DNA of 64,000 bases. Origin: Salinisphaera shabanensis E1L3A. GTDB lineage: Bacteria > Pseudomonadota > Gammaproteobacteria > Nevskiales > Salinisphaeraceae. The DNA lies in NCBI RefSeq assembly GCF_000215955.2, contig NZ_AFNV02000019.1:30187-94186 (forward strand), in the 5' to 3' direction. The notes under the pieces were generated by a model. It searched no databases and was not told the DNA's origin. It saw only the letters and a program-made list of their open reading frames with translations. Position numbers and translations under genes: made by a program. Below are positions 45,910 through 54,998 of the stretch, one piece after another. Within the stretch, counting starts at the first letter, position 1. Every line of letters starts with the position of its first letter.

Positions 45910-47353
45910 ATGTTGGGCCAAAAGAAACTGTATTCGGCGATTGCGCTGGCGGGCGTACTTGTAGTCGGTTTTATCACGAGCAGTGTGATCAGCTATTTCC
46001 TCGCTCAGGATTCGGTGAGCGACCATATCGCCGAAGAGACATTACCGCTGACCAGCGACAATATCTATTCGGAAATCGAGCAGGATCTGCTGCGTTCGGT
46101 GCTTATCTCTTCGCTGATGGCACACGATACGTTGCTGCGCGACTGGACGCTCGACGGCGAAGCGAACCCCGAAAAAATGGTGCGCTACCTCAAGGAAATT
46201 CAGCAGAAGTACGACACGACGACCGCGTTTTACGTGTCCGAGGAAACACGCAACTACTACCACGCCAGCGGGGTGCTCAAACAAGTTTCTCGTGACGACG
46301 AACAAGACGCCTGGTATTTCCGTGCCCGGGAACTACATGCCCCCTACGAAATCAATGTCGATACCGACACCGCTGACCTCAGCCGGCTGACGATCTTCGT
46401 CAACTACCGGGTAACCGACTATCAGGATCGTCTTATCGGTGTCACCGGTATTGGCCTGTCGGTGGACTCCGTCGCCAATCTGATTGCCAACTATCAGACG
46501 CGCTATGCCCGCGAAATCTATCTCACCGACCGCGAAGGCCGGGTCACGCTTCGCGGCCCCCCATTTCGAAGGCCCCGACAGCCTGCGAGAACGCGCCGGC
46601 ATGAGCCATATCGCGACGACCATTCTGGCCACCCCCAGCGCTTCGGTCAGTTACGAAAACAGCGAGGGCCGACGTGTCTACGTCAACAGCCGGCTGATCC
46701 CGGAATTCAACTGGTATCTGATCGTCCAGCAGGCGCAGTCGTCGGCGGAAGCGCGTGTATTGGGCGCATTGCTGCTCAATATTGGCGTCGCGCTGGCAAT
46801 CGCCGCACTGGTGGGTGCGATCGGGTGGGTCGCGGTCCGCAATTATCAGAGTAACCTGGAGCAAATGGCGGGCACCGATGCGCTCACCGGGTGCACCACC
46901 CGCCGTGTATTCGAAGCCATTTTCGAGCAGGTTCGAAAGAACGCGTTGCGCAATGATGCGCCGTTGTCGCTTCTGGCTATCGATATCGATCATTTCAAGC
47001 AGATCAACGACCGACATGGTCATGCCGCCGGCGATCTCGTGCTTTATACACTCACCGATATCTTCCGATCACACCTGCGCGACAACGATACGTTGTGTCG
47101 TTGGGGCGGCGACGAATTCTTGATCCTGCTCGGCGATTGCACGCTGCCCAACGCCATCCGCGTGGCCGACGCAATTCGTGCCGCGGTCGCATGTCATACG
47201 ATTCGCCCCGCCGATCACGCGATCGCCTGCACCATCAGCGTAGGCGCCGCGGAATATAAACCGGGCGAGGATCTGCGTGCACTCGTGGCCCGTGCCGACC
47301 TGGCGATGTATACCGCAAAGCGCGACGGCCGCGATCAGGTCTCCAAAGCCTGA
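45910..47353 (+). pseudogene. Membrane diguanylate cyclase split by a frameshift in a C tract
   Basis: Two open frames together make one sensor GGDEF protein of about 480 residues. Frame 1 (45910 to about 46563) encodes an N-terminal helix (10-33) and a periplasmic Cache-type sensor. Frame 2 continues with PHFEGPDSLRERAG, a second helix, then the GGDEF domain with the active motif RWGGDEF and the inhibitory I-site RDND five residues before it. The switch falls in a run of six C at 46557-46562; removing one C restores the frame. So it is either phase-variable, a sequencing or assembly error, or a recent mutation. The catalytic part would make c-di-GMP if translated. Confidence 0.85.
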
Positions 47354-47362
47354 GGCCCTTGC

Positions 47363-48121
47363 CTACTGTGCATACCAGTCGCGCAACCTGACCTCGGTGG
47401 CAACATTCTTGTCCGCGAGCAGGTCGCGGAATTTCTCGGTGTCCTGACCGCGGTAGTGGTACGGATAGACCACGGCCGGCGAAAAGTCGGCGACTGCATC
47501 TGCCGCCTGTTCCACGTCCATCGTGTAAGGCAGATTCATGCACACGAAGGCAACATCGATATTCTCGAGCGCGCGCATTTCGTCGATGCCTTCGGTATCG
47601 CCAGAAATATAGATGCGCTTGTCGGCTAGGGTGACAACATAGCCATTGCCCCAGCCCCTCGGATGATAGGCGTCATCACTGGGCGGCAGGTTGTACATGG
47701 GCACCGCATGAATCCCCACACCCGCATCGGTATGCACGGTTTCACCGTTGTCCATGATGGTCTGCGCATGACCATACGTCTCGCCTATGTCGTCGGCCAC
47801 GGCTTGTGGCATGACCACCAGCGCTTTGCGCAGATCAAGCCCGTCGAGCGTTTCTCGATCCAGATGATCGCCATGGCCGTGGGTGAGCAATACGATATCG
47901 GCCGTCGGCAGTCCCGCATACGCATCGGCGCCTTGCGTGGGGTCGACATAAATCGTCTGTCCGTTCCATTCCAGCACGAAGCTGGCGTGCTGAACCGGAT
48001 AGAGCGTGACGTCTCCCTGGGCGGTATCGACCGCGTTTTCGCTTTCGGGCGCCGCCCACACGGTCGTGGCGCCCAACGCTAGCGACACGGCAAACAGCAT
48101 CGATATGAGCGATTTCATCAT
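47363..48121 (-). CDS. Exported MBL-fold metal-dependent hydrolase
   Basis: 252-residue metallo-beta-lactamase-fold protein with a signal peptide (about 1-24). The metal motif THGHGDHLD (HxHxDH) is present, and further ligands lie in VYPYHYRGQDTEKF near the C-terminus. It resembles the UlaG-like lactonase/hydrolase group. The exported location is unusual among such members but reads clearly. Convergent with the diguanylate cyclase gene. Substrate unknown. Confidence 0.88.
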   Translation of the reverse strand: MMKSLISMLFAVSLALGATTVWAAPESENAVDTAQGDVTLYPVQHASFVLEWNGQTIYVDPTQGADAYAGLPTADIVLLTHGHGDHLDRETLDGLDLRKALVVMPQAVADDIGETYGHAQTIMDNGETVHTDAGVGIHAVPMYNLPPSDDAYHPRGWGNGYVVTLADKRIYISGDTEGIDEMRALENIDVAFVCMNLPYTMDVEQAADAVADFSPAVVYPYHYRGQDTEKFRDLLADKNVATEVRLRDWYAQ

Positions 48122-48296
48122 CGAGATTCTCGCGATTGATAGTCACACCAGCCTAGCGCCAAACCATGGGATAACGGCAACTTTCGTTGCGTGTGCGAAA
48201 CAACACGCAGTGCGGCTGTTCGCAAACGGCTGCGCAGCAGCGCTCAGCTTCGCTAGAATGACCGCATAGCCACGAATGCTCGTATCGAGACGCACG

Positions 48297-48851
48297 ATGT
48301 CGAAATCCCTGCAGGAACAACTACTGCAAGCCGGCCTGGCCAAACCCAAACAGGCCAAGAAAGCACGCCGTGACAAAACGCGCGAGGCGCAAGCCGCCCG
48401 TCGCGATCCCAAGAAAGCGAAAGAGCAGGATCAGCTCGCGCGCGAGATCGCTGCCAAGGATGCCGGCAAACGTGATTACGATCGCCGTCTGAACGAGCAA
48501 CGCAAGGCCCAGCGCGAAGCGCAGGAACGCCAGCAAATGGCGGTACAGATCATCGAACGCAATCGGGTCGCGGCCGAAGGCGACAACGACCAGGCCGTCG
48601 CCTACAACTACAATGCCAATGGCAAGATCAAACGCCTGATGGTCAGCGATACACAGCGCAAGGCGCTCGCCGATGGTCGCATGGCGATCGTGCGCTATCA
48701 GGGCAAGACATCGCTGGTCACGGCAGCCGTAGCCGAGCGCCTGCAACCGCTTATTCCAAACCGGATCTGGCTGGCTACGCCGGCGGATGATACCCCCGAT
48801 CCGGACGATCCCTATGCGGCCTATCAGGTACCCGACGATCTGATGTGGTAA
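48297..48851 (+). CDS. yaiL: DUF2058 nucleoid-associated protein YaiL
   Basis: 184-residue protein, in size close to E. coli YaiL (179). The start MSKSLQEQLLQAGLAKPKQAKKARRDK matches the family, followed by a long charged coiled-coil helix (residues 25-85) and the conserved C-terminal domain YNYNANGKIKRLMVSDTQRK and DDPYAAYQVPDDLMW-like end (AAYQVPDDLMW). The in-frame upstream ATG at 48276 adds a non-homologous extension; the start at 48297 fits. Function is not known in detail. Confidence 0.9.
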   Translation: MSKSLQEQLLQAGLAKPKQAKKARRDKTREAQAARRDPKKAKEQDQLAREIAAKDAGKRDYDRRLNEQRKAQREAQERQQMAVQIIERNRVAAEGDNDQAVAYNYNANGKIKRLMVSDTQRKALADGRMAIVRYQGKTSLVTAAVAERLQPLIPNRIWLATPADDTPDPDDPYAAYQVPDDLMW

Positions 48852-48927
48852 CCGTGCGCCGCCATTTCTGGCGCTGCGACCCGGCGATCGCATCGCGGCC
48901 AGTTGTCGTGTGCCATAGGCCGTGACG

Positions 48928-50022
48928 ATGTCTGCAATAGCGGGACTGCGCCGGATCGGCTGGCCGTATGAGAACACGGCAGCCGACGGCGCTTGGGCCG
49001 AACTGCGGGCCGAGTATCCGCAGGCTCGGCCAGCACGGGTGGTGGAACAGCACCGCAGCGGTTATATCGTTGCCGAAGACACGAACTCCAGCTATCCGGT
49101 CGAGTCGGTGCCCGAGTGGCAACGCCCGCGCCTGCCCTCAGAGCAGCGACCGGCGGTCGGCGATTGGCTGCTGGTAACCGGCGGCGACGAAACCCATGCC
49201 CAGGCCGTCGCCCTGCTGCCTCGACGCAGTACGATCAAACGCAGCAGTGCCGGCAAGCATTACGGCCAGCAGATCATCGCGGCGAATATCGATATCGTTT
49301 TCGTCGTGTCCAGTCTCGACGGCGACTTCAACCCGCGTCGTATCGAGCGGTATTTGCTGCTGGTGCGCGGCGGTGCGCGTCCGGTTATCGTACTCACGAA
49401 AACGGATATCGCCGAAGCTCGCGAACCGGGCGCCGTCGAGCGCGCAAAAGCCGAACTGGACCCGTTGGGGGTGGCTGTCTGTACGCTCAACGCAACCGAT
49501 TCGACGAGCGTCGATACGCTCCAGCAATGGCTTTCGCCCGGCATAACGGCGGTCCTGGTCGGCAGTTCGGGGGTCGGCAAATCGACGTTGACCAACTCGC
49601 TGACCGGCGAGCAAACCATGAAGACCGGCGCGGTACGCGCCAGCGATTCCCGCGGGCGGCATACCACGACCCACCGCTCGCTCATACCACTGGCTGCCGG
49701 TGCGTGCCTGATCGACACCCCCGGCATGCGTGAACTCAAGCCGACCGGCGAGGAAGATCTCGTAGAAGACGGCTTCGCCGATATCGAGGCTTTTGCAGCG
49801 CAGTGTCGTTTTCGTGATTGCCGCCATATCGGCGAGCCCGGCTGTGCCATTCAGGCGGCGATCGACAACGGCCAGCTCGCTGCCGCCCGGTTCGCCAATT
49901 ATCAGAAGCTTAGCGGCGAAATCTCGCAAGCCGCAGATCAGCTCGCCATTCGTACAGCGCGCACAGCCGGCGGGTCGAAGAAACCGTCGCGCACCGGCAA
50001 GCGCGGCAAACGTTCACGTTAA
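48928..50022 (+). CDS. rsgA: Ribosome small subunit-dependent GTPase A
   Basis: Circularly permuted GTPase of 364 residues that aids 30S ribosome maturation. The N-terminal OB-fold (about residues 35-110) carries the sequence RPAVGDWLLVTGG. The GTPase motifs occur in permuted order: TKTD (G4) before GSSGVGKSTLTNSL (G1) and DTPGMREL (G3). The C-terminal zinc knuckle uses C-R-F-R-D-C-R-H plus GEPGCAI. A basic tail (TGKRGKRSR) follows. An in-frame GTG at 48922 is possible; both are close. Expressed alone or with yaiL. Confidence 0.95.
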   Translation: MSAIAGLRRIGWPYENTAADGAWAELRAEYPQARPARVVEQHRSGYIVAEDTNSSYPVESVPEWQRPRLPSEQRPAVGDWLLVTGGDETHAQAVALLPRRSTIKRSSAGKHYGQQIIAANIDIVFVVSSLDGDFNPRRIERYLLLVRGGARPVIVLTKTDIAEAREPGAVERAKAELDPLGVAVCTLNATDSTSVDTLQQWLSPGITAVLVGSSGVGKSTLTNSLTGEQTMKTGAVRASDSRGRHTTTHRSLIPLAAGACLIDTPGMRELKPTGEEDLVEDGFADIEAFAAQCRFRDCRHIGEPGCAIQAAIDNGQLAAARFANYQKLSGEISQAADQLAIRTARTAGGSKKPSRTGKRGKRSR

Positions 50023-50302
50023 CCAAAGCGCTCGGTAACGCGCGTTATCCCCCACGAGCCGGCCATTCGGGCACAGCGCACCGGCAACCATCGCAGCGTT
50101 CAAGCCTTGGCAGCGTTTGTTTTGTCTTTTGCCGAAGACCGGCTCGACGTGACAACCACGGCCAAGGCTTGCCTTGGCTTACCCTATACGTTCTATAGTG
50201 CGGACATGGCCGAGCGCGGTTGCGCTTTTCGGCCTCGTATCGGGGAAATACGGAACGACGTGCATACCCGCACTTTCGTTCTCGACTTGGGGGCATACCA
50301 GA

Positions 50303-50989
50303 ATGGTCGATCGTCTTTCAGCGCCGGCGCGCGTGTTCGTCGCGCTCTTCGTGAGCCTGTTTCTACTCGCAGGCTGTGCAACCGAATCGCACCGCAGCGT
50401 TCAGCCTGACACCGTCGCCAGTTACGGCACGGCCTATAACGGCCCGCGTTATGTGCTCGTGGTCGGCAACTTCCAGAATCGTTCGACCTACCGGCAAGGC
50501 CTGTTCAGCGACGGCACCGATCGACTGGGCAGCCAGGCCAAGACCATTCTCAAGACCCATCTGCAACAGACCAACCGCTTTTCCGTGGTCGATCGCGACA
50601 ACATGGCCCAGATCGCTCAAGAGGCCAGGATCAGCGGCCAGCAGCAGTCGCTCAAAGGCGCCGAGGTCGCCATCTCGGGTGACGTGACCGAGTTCGGCCG
50701 TCGCACCACCGGCGATATGCAGCTGTTCGGTATTCTCGGCGCTGGCAAGACCCAGGTCGCCTACGCCAAAGTCGCGCTCAACGTGGTCGATGTGGCGACC
50801 TCCGAGATCATCTATTCCGTACAGGGCGCCGGCGAATACGAGCTCAGTAACCGTCAGGTCGCCGGCTTCGGCGGCACTGCGGGATACGACGCCACGCTCA
50901 ACGGCAAGGTGCTCAATTTCGCAATTACCGAAGCCGTGAACAAACTGACCCAGGGCATGGAGAATGGCGCCTGGTCACCGGTGCGCTGA
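50303..50989 (+). CDS. CsgG-family lipoprotein
   Basis: 228-residue outer-membrane or periplasmic lipoprotein (lipobox LLAGC, cysteine about residue 25) with the CsgG fold: VLVVGNFQNRSTYRQGLFSD, KTHLQQTNRFSVVDRDN and GDVTEFGRRTTG match the curli-transporter/HfaB-like family. No curli subunit genes are nearby, so the cluster with DUF4810 and GNA1162-like proteins is the better clue. Start taken at the ATG at 50303, which begins a proper signal peptide. Confidence 0.88.
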   Translation: MVDRLSAPARVFVALFVSLFLLAGCATESHRSVQPDTVASYGTAYNGPRYVLVVGNFQNRSTYRQGLFSDGTDRLGSQAKTILKTHLQQTNRFSVVDRDNMAQIAQEARISGQQQSLKGAEVAISGDVTEFGRRTTGDMQLFGILGAGKTQVAYAKVALNVVDVATSEIIYSVQGAGEYELSNRQVAGFGGTAGYDATLNGKVLNFAITEAVNKLTQGMENGAWSPVR

Positions 50990-50991
50990 TC

Positions 50992-51366
50992 ATGGTCATA
51001 CATACACGGTTACTGGCTGGCCGCGTTAGCGCACTGCTCGCGGCCACCCTGCTCGCAGGCTGTGTCACCCAGCCCGAGCCGCTTTATCGCTGGGGCGAAT
51101 ACGAGAACCTGATCTACACGATGTACATGCAGCCCGGTGCGGCAGAGCCCGGTTTGCAAGTACAAAAACTGCGCGCCGATATCGAACGCAGCGAAGCGGA
51201 AGGCAAACGCGTGCCGCCGGGCGTTCATGCCCAGCTGGGCTATATGCAATACATGCAAGGCAACGAAGCCGACGCGGTCGAGGAGTTCGCGGTCGAGCGC
51301 CGACTTTATCCCGAATCTTCGGATTTCATGACGACGTTCATCGAACGTATCGACAACGGGAGCTGA
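50992..51366 (+). CDS. DUF4810 lipoprotein
   Basis: 124-residue lipoprotein (lipobox LLAGC) with the DUF4810 domain starting PLYRWGEYENLIYTMYMQPG, and TPR-like VPPGVHAQLGYMQYMQGNEADA. It begins 2 bp after the CsgG-like stop codon and ends 1 bp before the next gene, so the three lipoproteins form one operon. Members are found with CsgG-like partners in Neisseria and Pseudomonas. Confidence 0.9.
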   Translation: MVIHTRLLAGRVSALLAATLLAGCVTQPEPLYRWGEYENLIYTMYMQPGAAEPGLQVQKLRADIERSEAEGKRVPPGVHAQLGYMQYMQGNEADAVEEFAVERRLYPESSDFMTTFIERIDNGS

Positions 51367-51367
51367 C

Positions 51368-52030
51368 ATGATCCGTCGATATCTCGGCCTGTGCGCGGTC
51401 GCAGCCGCTTCATTGCTGGCCACGGGCTGCGCCACTGCGCCCGGCTACGACTACAGCGCCTATCGTGCCGATCCGCCGCGCTCGATTCTGGTGCTCCCGC
51501 CGATCAACAACTCGGTCGATGTCAATGCCCCCTACGTCTATCTCTCGACGGTGACCCGACCGCTGGCAGAAGCGGGGTACTACGTCTACCCGGTGGCCGT
51601 CGTCGACGCGTTTATGAAAGAAAACGGTCTGTCCGAACCCGCCGAAATGCAGTCGGTACCGCTGAACAAGATCGATGAAATCATCGGCCCCGACGCGGTG
51701 CTCTATGCCACGATCGAGGACTGGGGCCAGAAGTATCACGTCCTGTCGTCGGATACGACGGTGGATGTCTCGGCCCGATTGATCGATGCCGATACCGGCA
51801 CCCTGCTCTGGGACGGCTCGGCCCGGGCGATCGAGGGTTCCAATAGCAATCAAGGCGGTCTGCTCGCAGCGGTAATCGTCGCCGTCGTCGAGCAGATCGT
51901 GGATACCAGTGCCGACCGCACCCGCGAAGTCTCACGCATGGCCAACTTCAATATGGTGGGCGATCGAACCGACGGGCTGCCGCTCGGGCCCTACAACCCC
52001 GAGCACGTCACCGATCCGCGCCGCCAGTAA
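51368..52030 (+). CDS. DUF799 lipoprotein (GNA1162-like)
   Basis: 220-residue outer-membrane lipoprotein (lipobox LATGC, cysteine about residue 20) of the DUF799 family, like meningococcal GNA1162. Typical segments: SILVLPPINNSVDVNAPYVY, FMKENGLSEPAEMQSVP and VLYATIEDWGQKYHVLSSDT. Third gene of the tightly packed lipoprotein operon. The complex of the three probably forms an outer-membrane assembly or export device; its cargo is unknown. Confidence 0.9.
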   Translation: MIRRYLGLCAVAAASLLATGCATAPGYDYSAYRADPPRSILVLPPINNSVDVNAPYVYLSTVTRPLAEAGYYVYPVAVVDAFMKENGLSEPAEMQSVPLNKIDEIIGPDAVLYATIEDWGQKYHVLSSDTTVDVSARLIDADTGTLLWDGSARAIEGSNSNQGGLLAAVIVAVVEQIVDTSADRTREVSRMANFNMVGDRTDGLPLGPYNPEHVTDPRRQ

Positions 52031-52108
52031 GCGTTGTTTCCGGCGCTGGCGTAGCGCGGCCGCGATGGGCACGCTAAATTGAAAGCTGGCTTCAACCACG
52101 CAAACGCC

Positions 52109-52537
52109 ATGCTATCCAAGATCGCCACGACGCTTTCGCTCGCCATACTGACCAGCACATCCTTTGCCGTGCTGGCCGATTCGACGTCGGCCCGTATCGA
52201 CGCCGCCCGTGCCGACGGCACCGGGGATGTCGAGATATCGGAAAAATTCCAGCAGCTTGATCGTAATGGCGACGGCCTGCTCAGCCGTAGTGAAGCTGAG
52301 GCCGATTATGCGATCGGCAACCTGTACGACTCGTTCGACACGTCGGCGACGATCGAAAAAGGTTCGGAAAACTCCGCCGAAGGCATTACCGAAGAGCAAT
52401 TCGAAGCCGGCATGCAGGCACTCGCCAAGGGCAGCGGCGCTATCGGCCCGGCCGTGTCCGGCGGCGAAACGATTCTGGTCTATCCCGACGGCACCATGGA
52501 ACGGGTCAAGGGCACAGGTGTACAACTCCAAAACTGA
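52109..52537 (+). CDS. EF-hand-containing periplasmic protein
   Basis: 142-residue exported protein (signal peptide about residues 1-23, FAVLADS). One clear EF-hand-like calcium loop lies at about 52-63 (DRNGDGLLSRSE), preceded by an acidic helical part; the C-terminal part is low-complexity with a GGETILVYPDG repeat. A TTG at 52079 would add ten residues; the ATG at 52109 makes the better signal peptide. No strong Shine-Dalgarno is seen before it. Role unknown. Confidence 0.75.
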   Translation: MLSKIATTLSLAILTSTSFAVLADSTSARIDAARADGTGDVEISEKFQQLDRNGDGLLSRSEAEADYAIGNLYDSFDTSATIEKGSENSAEGITEEQFEAGMQALAKGSGAIGPAVSGGETILVYPDGTMERVKGTGVQLQN

Positions 52538-52555
52538 CACCCGCCAGATACAAAA

Positions 52556-52580
52556 ATCCGCCGGCCTCGTGCCGGCGGAT
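52556..52580. terminator. Terminator between the EF-hand and acyl-CoA dehydrogenase genes
   Basis: Perfect 10 bp stem ATCCGCCGGC / GCCGGCGGAT with a CTCGT loop. An A run on the left and TTGTTT on the right allow it to work in both directions. Confidence 0.85.
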
Positions 52581-52606
52581 TTGTTTGAGCATATCGAATC
52601 GCCCGA

Positions 52607-53704
52607 TCAGTAACCCTTGGCGCGCGCAAAACGCTCCGTGCAAAAGTTGGCGTCACCGAACAGTTCGCTCGCCGCTCGCGCACGCTTCATGAAGAAGCCG
52701 ATATCGAACTCATCGGTCATACCCATGCCGCCGTGCATCTGCACGCCTTCGGCACTGGCCAGACGGGCGGTTTCTGCGGCACGGGCCTTGGCCGCGAGAA
52801 TCTGCTGCGAGGCATCGTCGGCGCCTGAATCGAATGCCGCGAGCGCCTGGAATGCCATGGCTTCGCTGATCTCGATCTCGACCGACAGATGCGCGGCACG
52901 GTGTTGCAACGCCTGAAACGAGCCGATGCGCTGACCGAACTGCTTGCGCTCGGACAGATACGTGAGCGTGCGTTCGAACACGGCGCGCGATAGACCGACC
53001 AACTCCATGGCCAGCATGGCGCGTCCGGCATCGAGCACCGCATCCAGCGTGTTGTCATCGCCGTCGAGCAATTCCGCCTGGGCGGCGTCGAAACGCACAT
53101 CCGCCATGCTGCGTGTATCGAGGGAGACCACTGGTTCAACGTCGACCGTACCGGCGCCGATTTCAACAGCGAACAGGCGCGGCGTCCCGTCGAGCATGGC
53201 GCTGACGATGAATACGCCGGCATTCGCTGCATCCAGCACGAGCGTCTTCTGGCCGGTCACGGTATAGCCATCACCCGCTGCCGTGGCCTGGGTAGCCACA
53301 CGCTCCGGACGATGCTTGGCACTTTCGTCGAGTGCGAGCGCCACGATCAGCTCACCGCTGGCAATCGGACCCAGCCAACGGCTTTTCTGGTCGTCGTTAC
53401 CACCACGGCCGATCGCGATCGCGCCCAGTACGGCCGTGGAAAGAAACGGCGTCAAGGCAAGACGCCGCCCGACTTCGCGTGCAACAAGGCCTGCGCTCAC
53501 CAGCCCGAATTCCATACCGCCCTGGTCTTCCGGCACCAGAATGCCGGTCAGGCCGGACTCGACCATCGCCTGCCACAGGTCTTGATCGTAGTCGTTGCCA
53601 TGGCTGCCGCCGCGAATGGCGCGCAACGTATCCACGCTGGCCTTATCGGCAAAAATACGCTCCGCCAGATCGGCGAGCATCTGCTGTTCTTCATTCAAAA
53701 TCAT
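52607..53704 (-). CDS. Acyl-CoA dehydrogenase, second gene of a pair
   Basis: 365-residue acyl-CoA dehydrogenase-family flavoprotein: N-terminal helical domain (about 1-115), a central beta domain with GYTVTGQKTLVLDAANAG (about 150) and a C-terminal helical domain with GAGHSVEIEISEAMA-like (HLSVEIEISEAMAFQ) and AEGVQMHGGMGMTDEFDI. It follows the other acyl-CoA dehydrogenase gene with a 12 bp gap. Pairs of this size are known as alpha2beta2 heteromeric dehydrogenases of acyl-CoA or steroid side-chain oxidation. A complete C-terminal catalytic glutamate is not obvious, which fits the non-catalytic-partner idea. Confidence 0.88.
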   Translation of the reverse strand: MILNEEQQMLADLAERIFADKASVDTLRAIRGGSHGNDYDQDLWQAMVESGLTGILVPEDQGGMEFGLVSAGLVAREVGRRLALTPFLSTAVLGAIAIGRGGNDDQKSRWLGPIASGELIVALALDESAKHRPERVATQATAAGDGYTVTGQKTLVLDAANAGVFIVSAMLDGTPRLFAVEIGAGTVDVEPVVSLDTRSMADVRFDAAQAELLDGDDNTLDAVLDAGRAMLAMELVGLSRAVFERTLTYLSERKQFGQRIGSFQALQHRAAHLSVEIEISEAMAFQALAAFDSGADDASQQILAAKARAAETARLASAEGVQMHGGMGMTDEFDIGFFMKRARAASELFGDANFCTERFARAKGY

Positions 53705-53716
53705 GGAAATGCCTCG

Positions 53717-54904
53717 CTAGCCTTTGGGGAGTTCGAGTACGGCGGAGGAGATGATGCCGAGCATGATCTCCGAGGTGCCGCCTTCAATCGAATTACCTTT
53801 GGAACGCAGCCACTCGCGGGCGTAGCGCCCACCGCTGGTACGTTCACCCTCCCATTCCAGGCCCTGACCGCCCATGGCATCCATCATCAGGTTGTAGCGT
53901 CGTTTGTTCAGCTCGGTACCGTAGTACTTGAGCATGGCCGAGCGTGCGCCCACGCCTTCGCCGGCTTCGGCCTTCGCACGAGTGTGTTCGACCAGCGCAC
54001 GAAATGCCATCGCATCGATTTCAAGACGCGCGATATCGGCACGCAGCATGGGGTCGTCCAGGCGACCGGCCTCATCGGCGCCGATGGCTTCGAGCGCCAT
54101 CTTCGCCAGGTCGCGACCCTTGAGCAGACCCGGCGGCTCGCCGCCGATGTTGTCGCGCTCGTGGGTGAGCAGATATTTGGCGATCGTCCAGCCCTGGTTG
54201 AGCTCGCCCACCAGGTTTGCGCGCGGCACACGGACGTCGTCGAAGAACGTTTCGCAGAACGGGGATTCGCCGGAAATCAGCTGAATGGGCCGCGTCGATA
54301 CGCCCTGGCTTTCCATATCCAGCAGGATGAAGGAAATACCGGCCTGCTTCTTGGCATCCGGATCGGTGCGTACCAGACAGAACATCTTGTCGGCACGGTC
54401 CGCGTAGGACGTCCAGATCTTGCGGCCGTTGACCACGAAATAATCGCCGTCGATTTCCGCCGACGTTTTCAGGCTGGCCAGATCCGAACCCGCATTGGGT
54501 TCAGAATAGCCCTGGCACCAGCGAATTTCGCCGCGTGCGATCGCGGGCAAATGCTCACGCTTTTGTTCTTCGGAACCGAACTTGAGCAAGGCCGGGCCCA
54601 GCATCCAGAAGCCGAAATTGCTGACCGGGCTGCGCGCGTTGATACGCTTCATCTCGGACTTGAATACGTCGTGCTCGGCCGGCGTCATGCCGCCACCGCC
54701 GTATTCGATCGGCCAGGCCGGCGCCGTCCAGCCCTTCTCGACCATGCGCTCGAACCAGACCCGTTGGCCATCCGATGAGAACTCCCACTGACGGCCGCCC
54801 CAGACGTGGTCCTGATCGGAAGCGAGCGGCTGGCGCATCTCCTCCGGGCAGTTGTCTTCCAGCCAGGACCGAACCTCGGCCCTGAACGCCTCCAAATCGC
54901 CCAT
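53717..54904 (-). CDS. Acyl-CoA dehydrogenase, first gene of a pair
   Basis: 395-residue acyl-CoA dehydrogenase. FAD/substrate segments: WCQGYSEPNAGSDLASLKT (about residue 130) and DYFVVNGRKIWTSYADRADK; the C-terminal helical bundle ends with EGGTSEIMLGIISSAVLELP, which is family-typical. The GWTAPAWPIEYGGGGM segment near residue 60 resembles heteromeric partners in fatty-acid/steroid degradation. AGGTG precedes the ATG. Forms an operon with the 365-residue dehydrogenase gene; the products probably assemble as one enzyme. Confidence 0.92.
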   Translation of the reverse strand: MGDLEAFRAEVRSWLEDNCPEEMRQPLASDQDHVWGGRQWEFSSDGQRVWFERMVEKGWTAPAWPIEYGGGGMTPAEHDVFKSEMKRINARSPVSNFGFWMLGPALLKFGSEEQKREHLPAIARGEIRWCQGYSEPNAGSDLASLKTSAEIDGDYFVVNGRKIWTSYADRADKMFCLVRTDPDAKKQAGISFILLDMESQGVSTRPIQLISGESPFCETFFDDVRVPRANLVGELNQGWTIAKYLLTHERDNIGGEPPGLLKGRDLAKMALEAIGADEAGRLDDPMLRADIARLEIDAMAFRALVEHTRAKAEAGEGVGARSAMLKYYGTELNKRRYNLMMDAMGGQGLEWEGERTSGGRYAREWLRSKGNSIEGGTSEIMLGIISSAVLELPKG

Positions 54905-54998
54905 GCATCACCTACTTATTATTCGTGAAACGTAATTTCAGATTGCAAAGTATCTGGCGGCGATTGCGACCGGTCAACCGTTCGTGTGGTAGTGAATA

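Noticed and set aside
53312..54778. 488-codon plus-strand frame over the acyl-CoA dehydrogenase pair
   Set aside because: Both dehydrogenases are recognised on the minus strand by family motifs; the overlapping frame is histidine and arginine rich.
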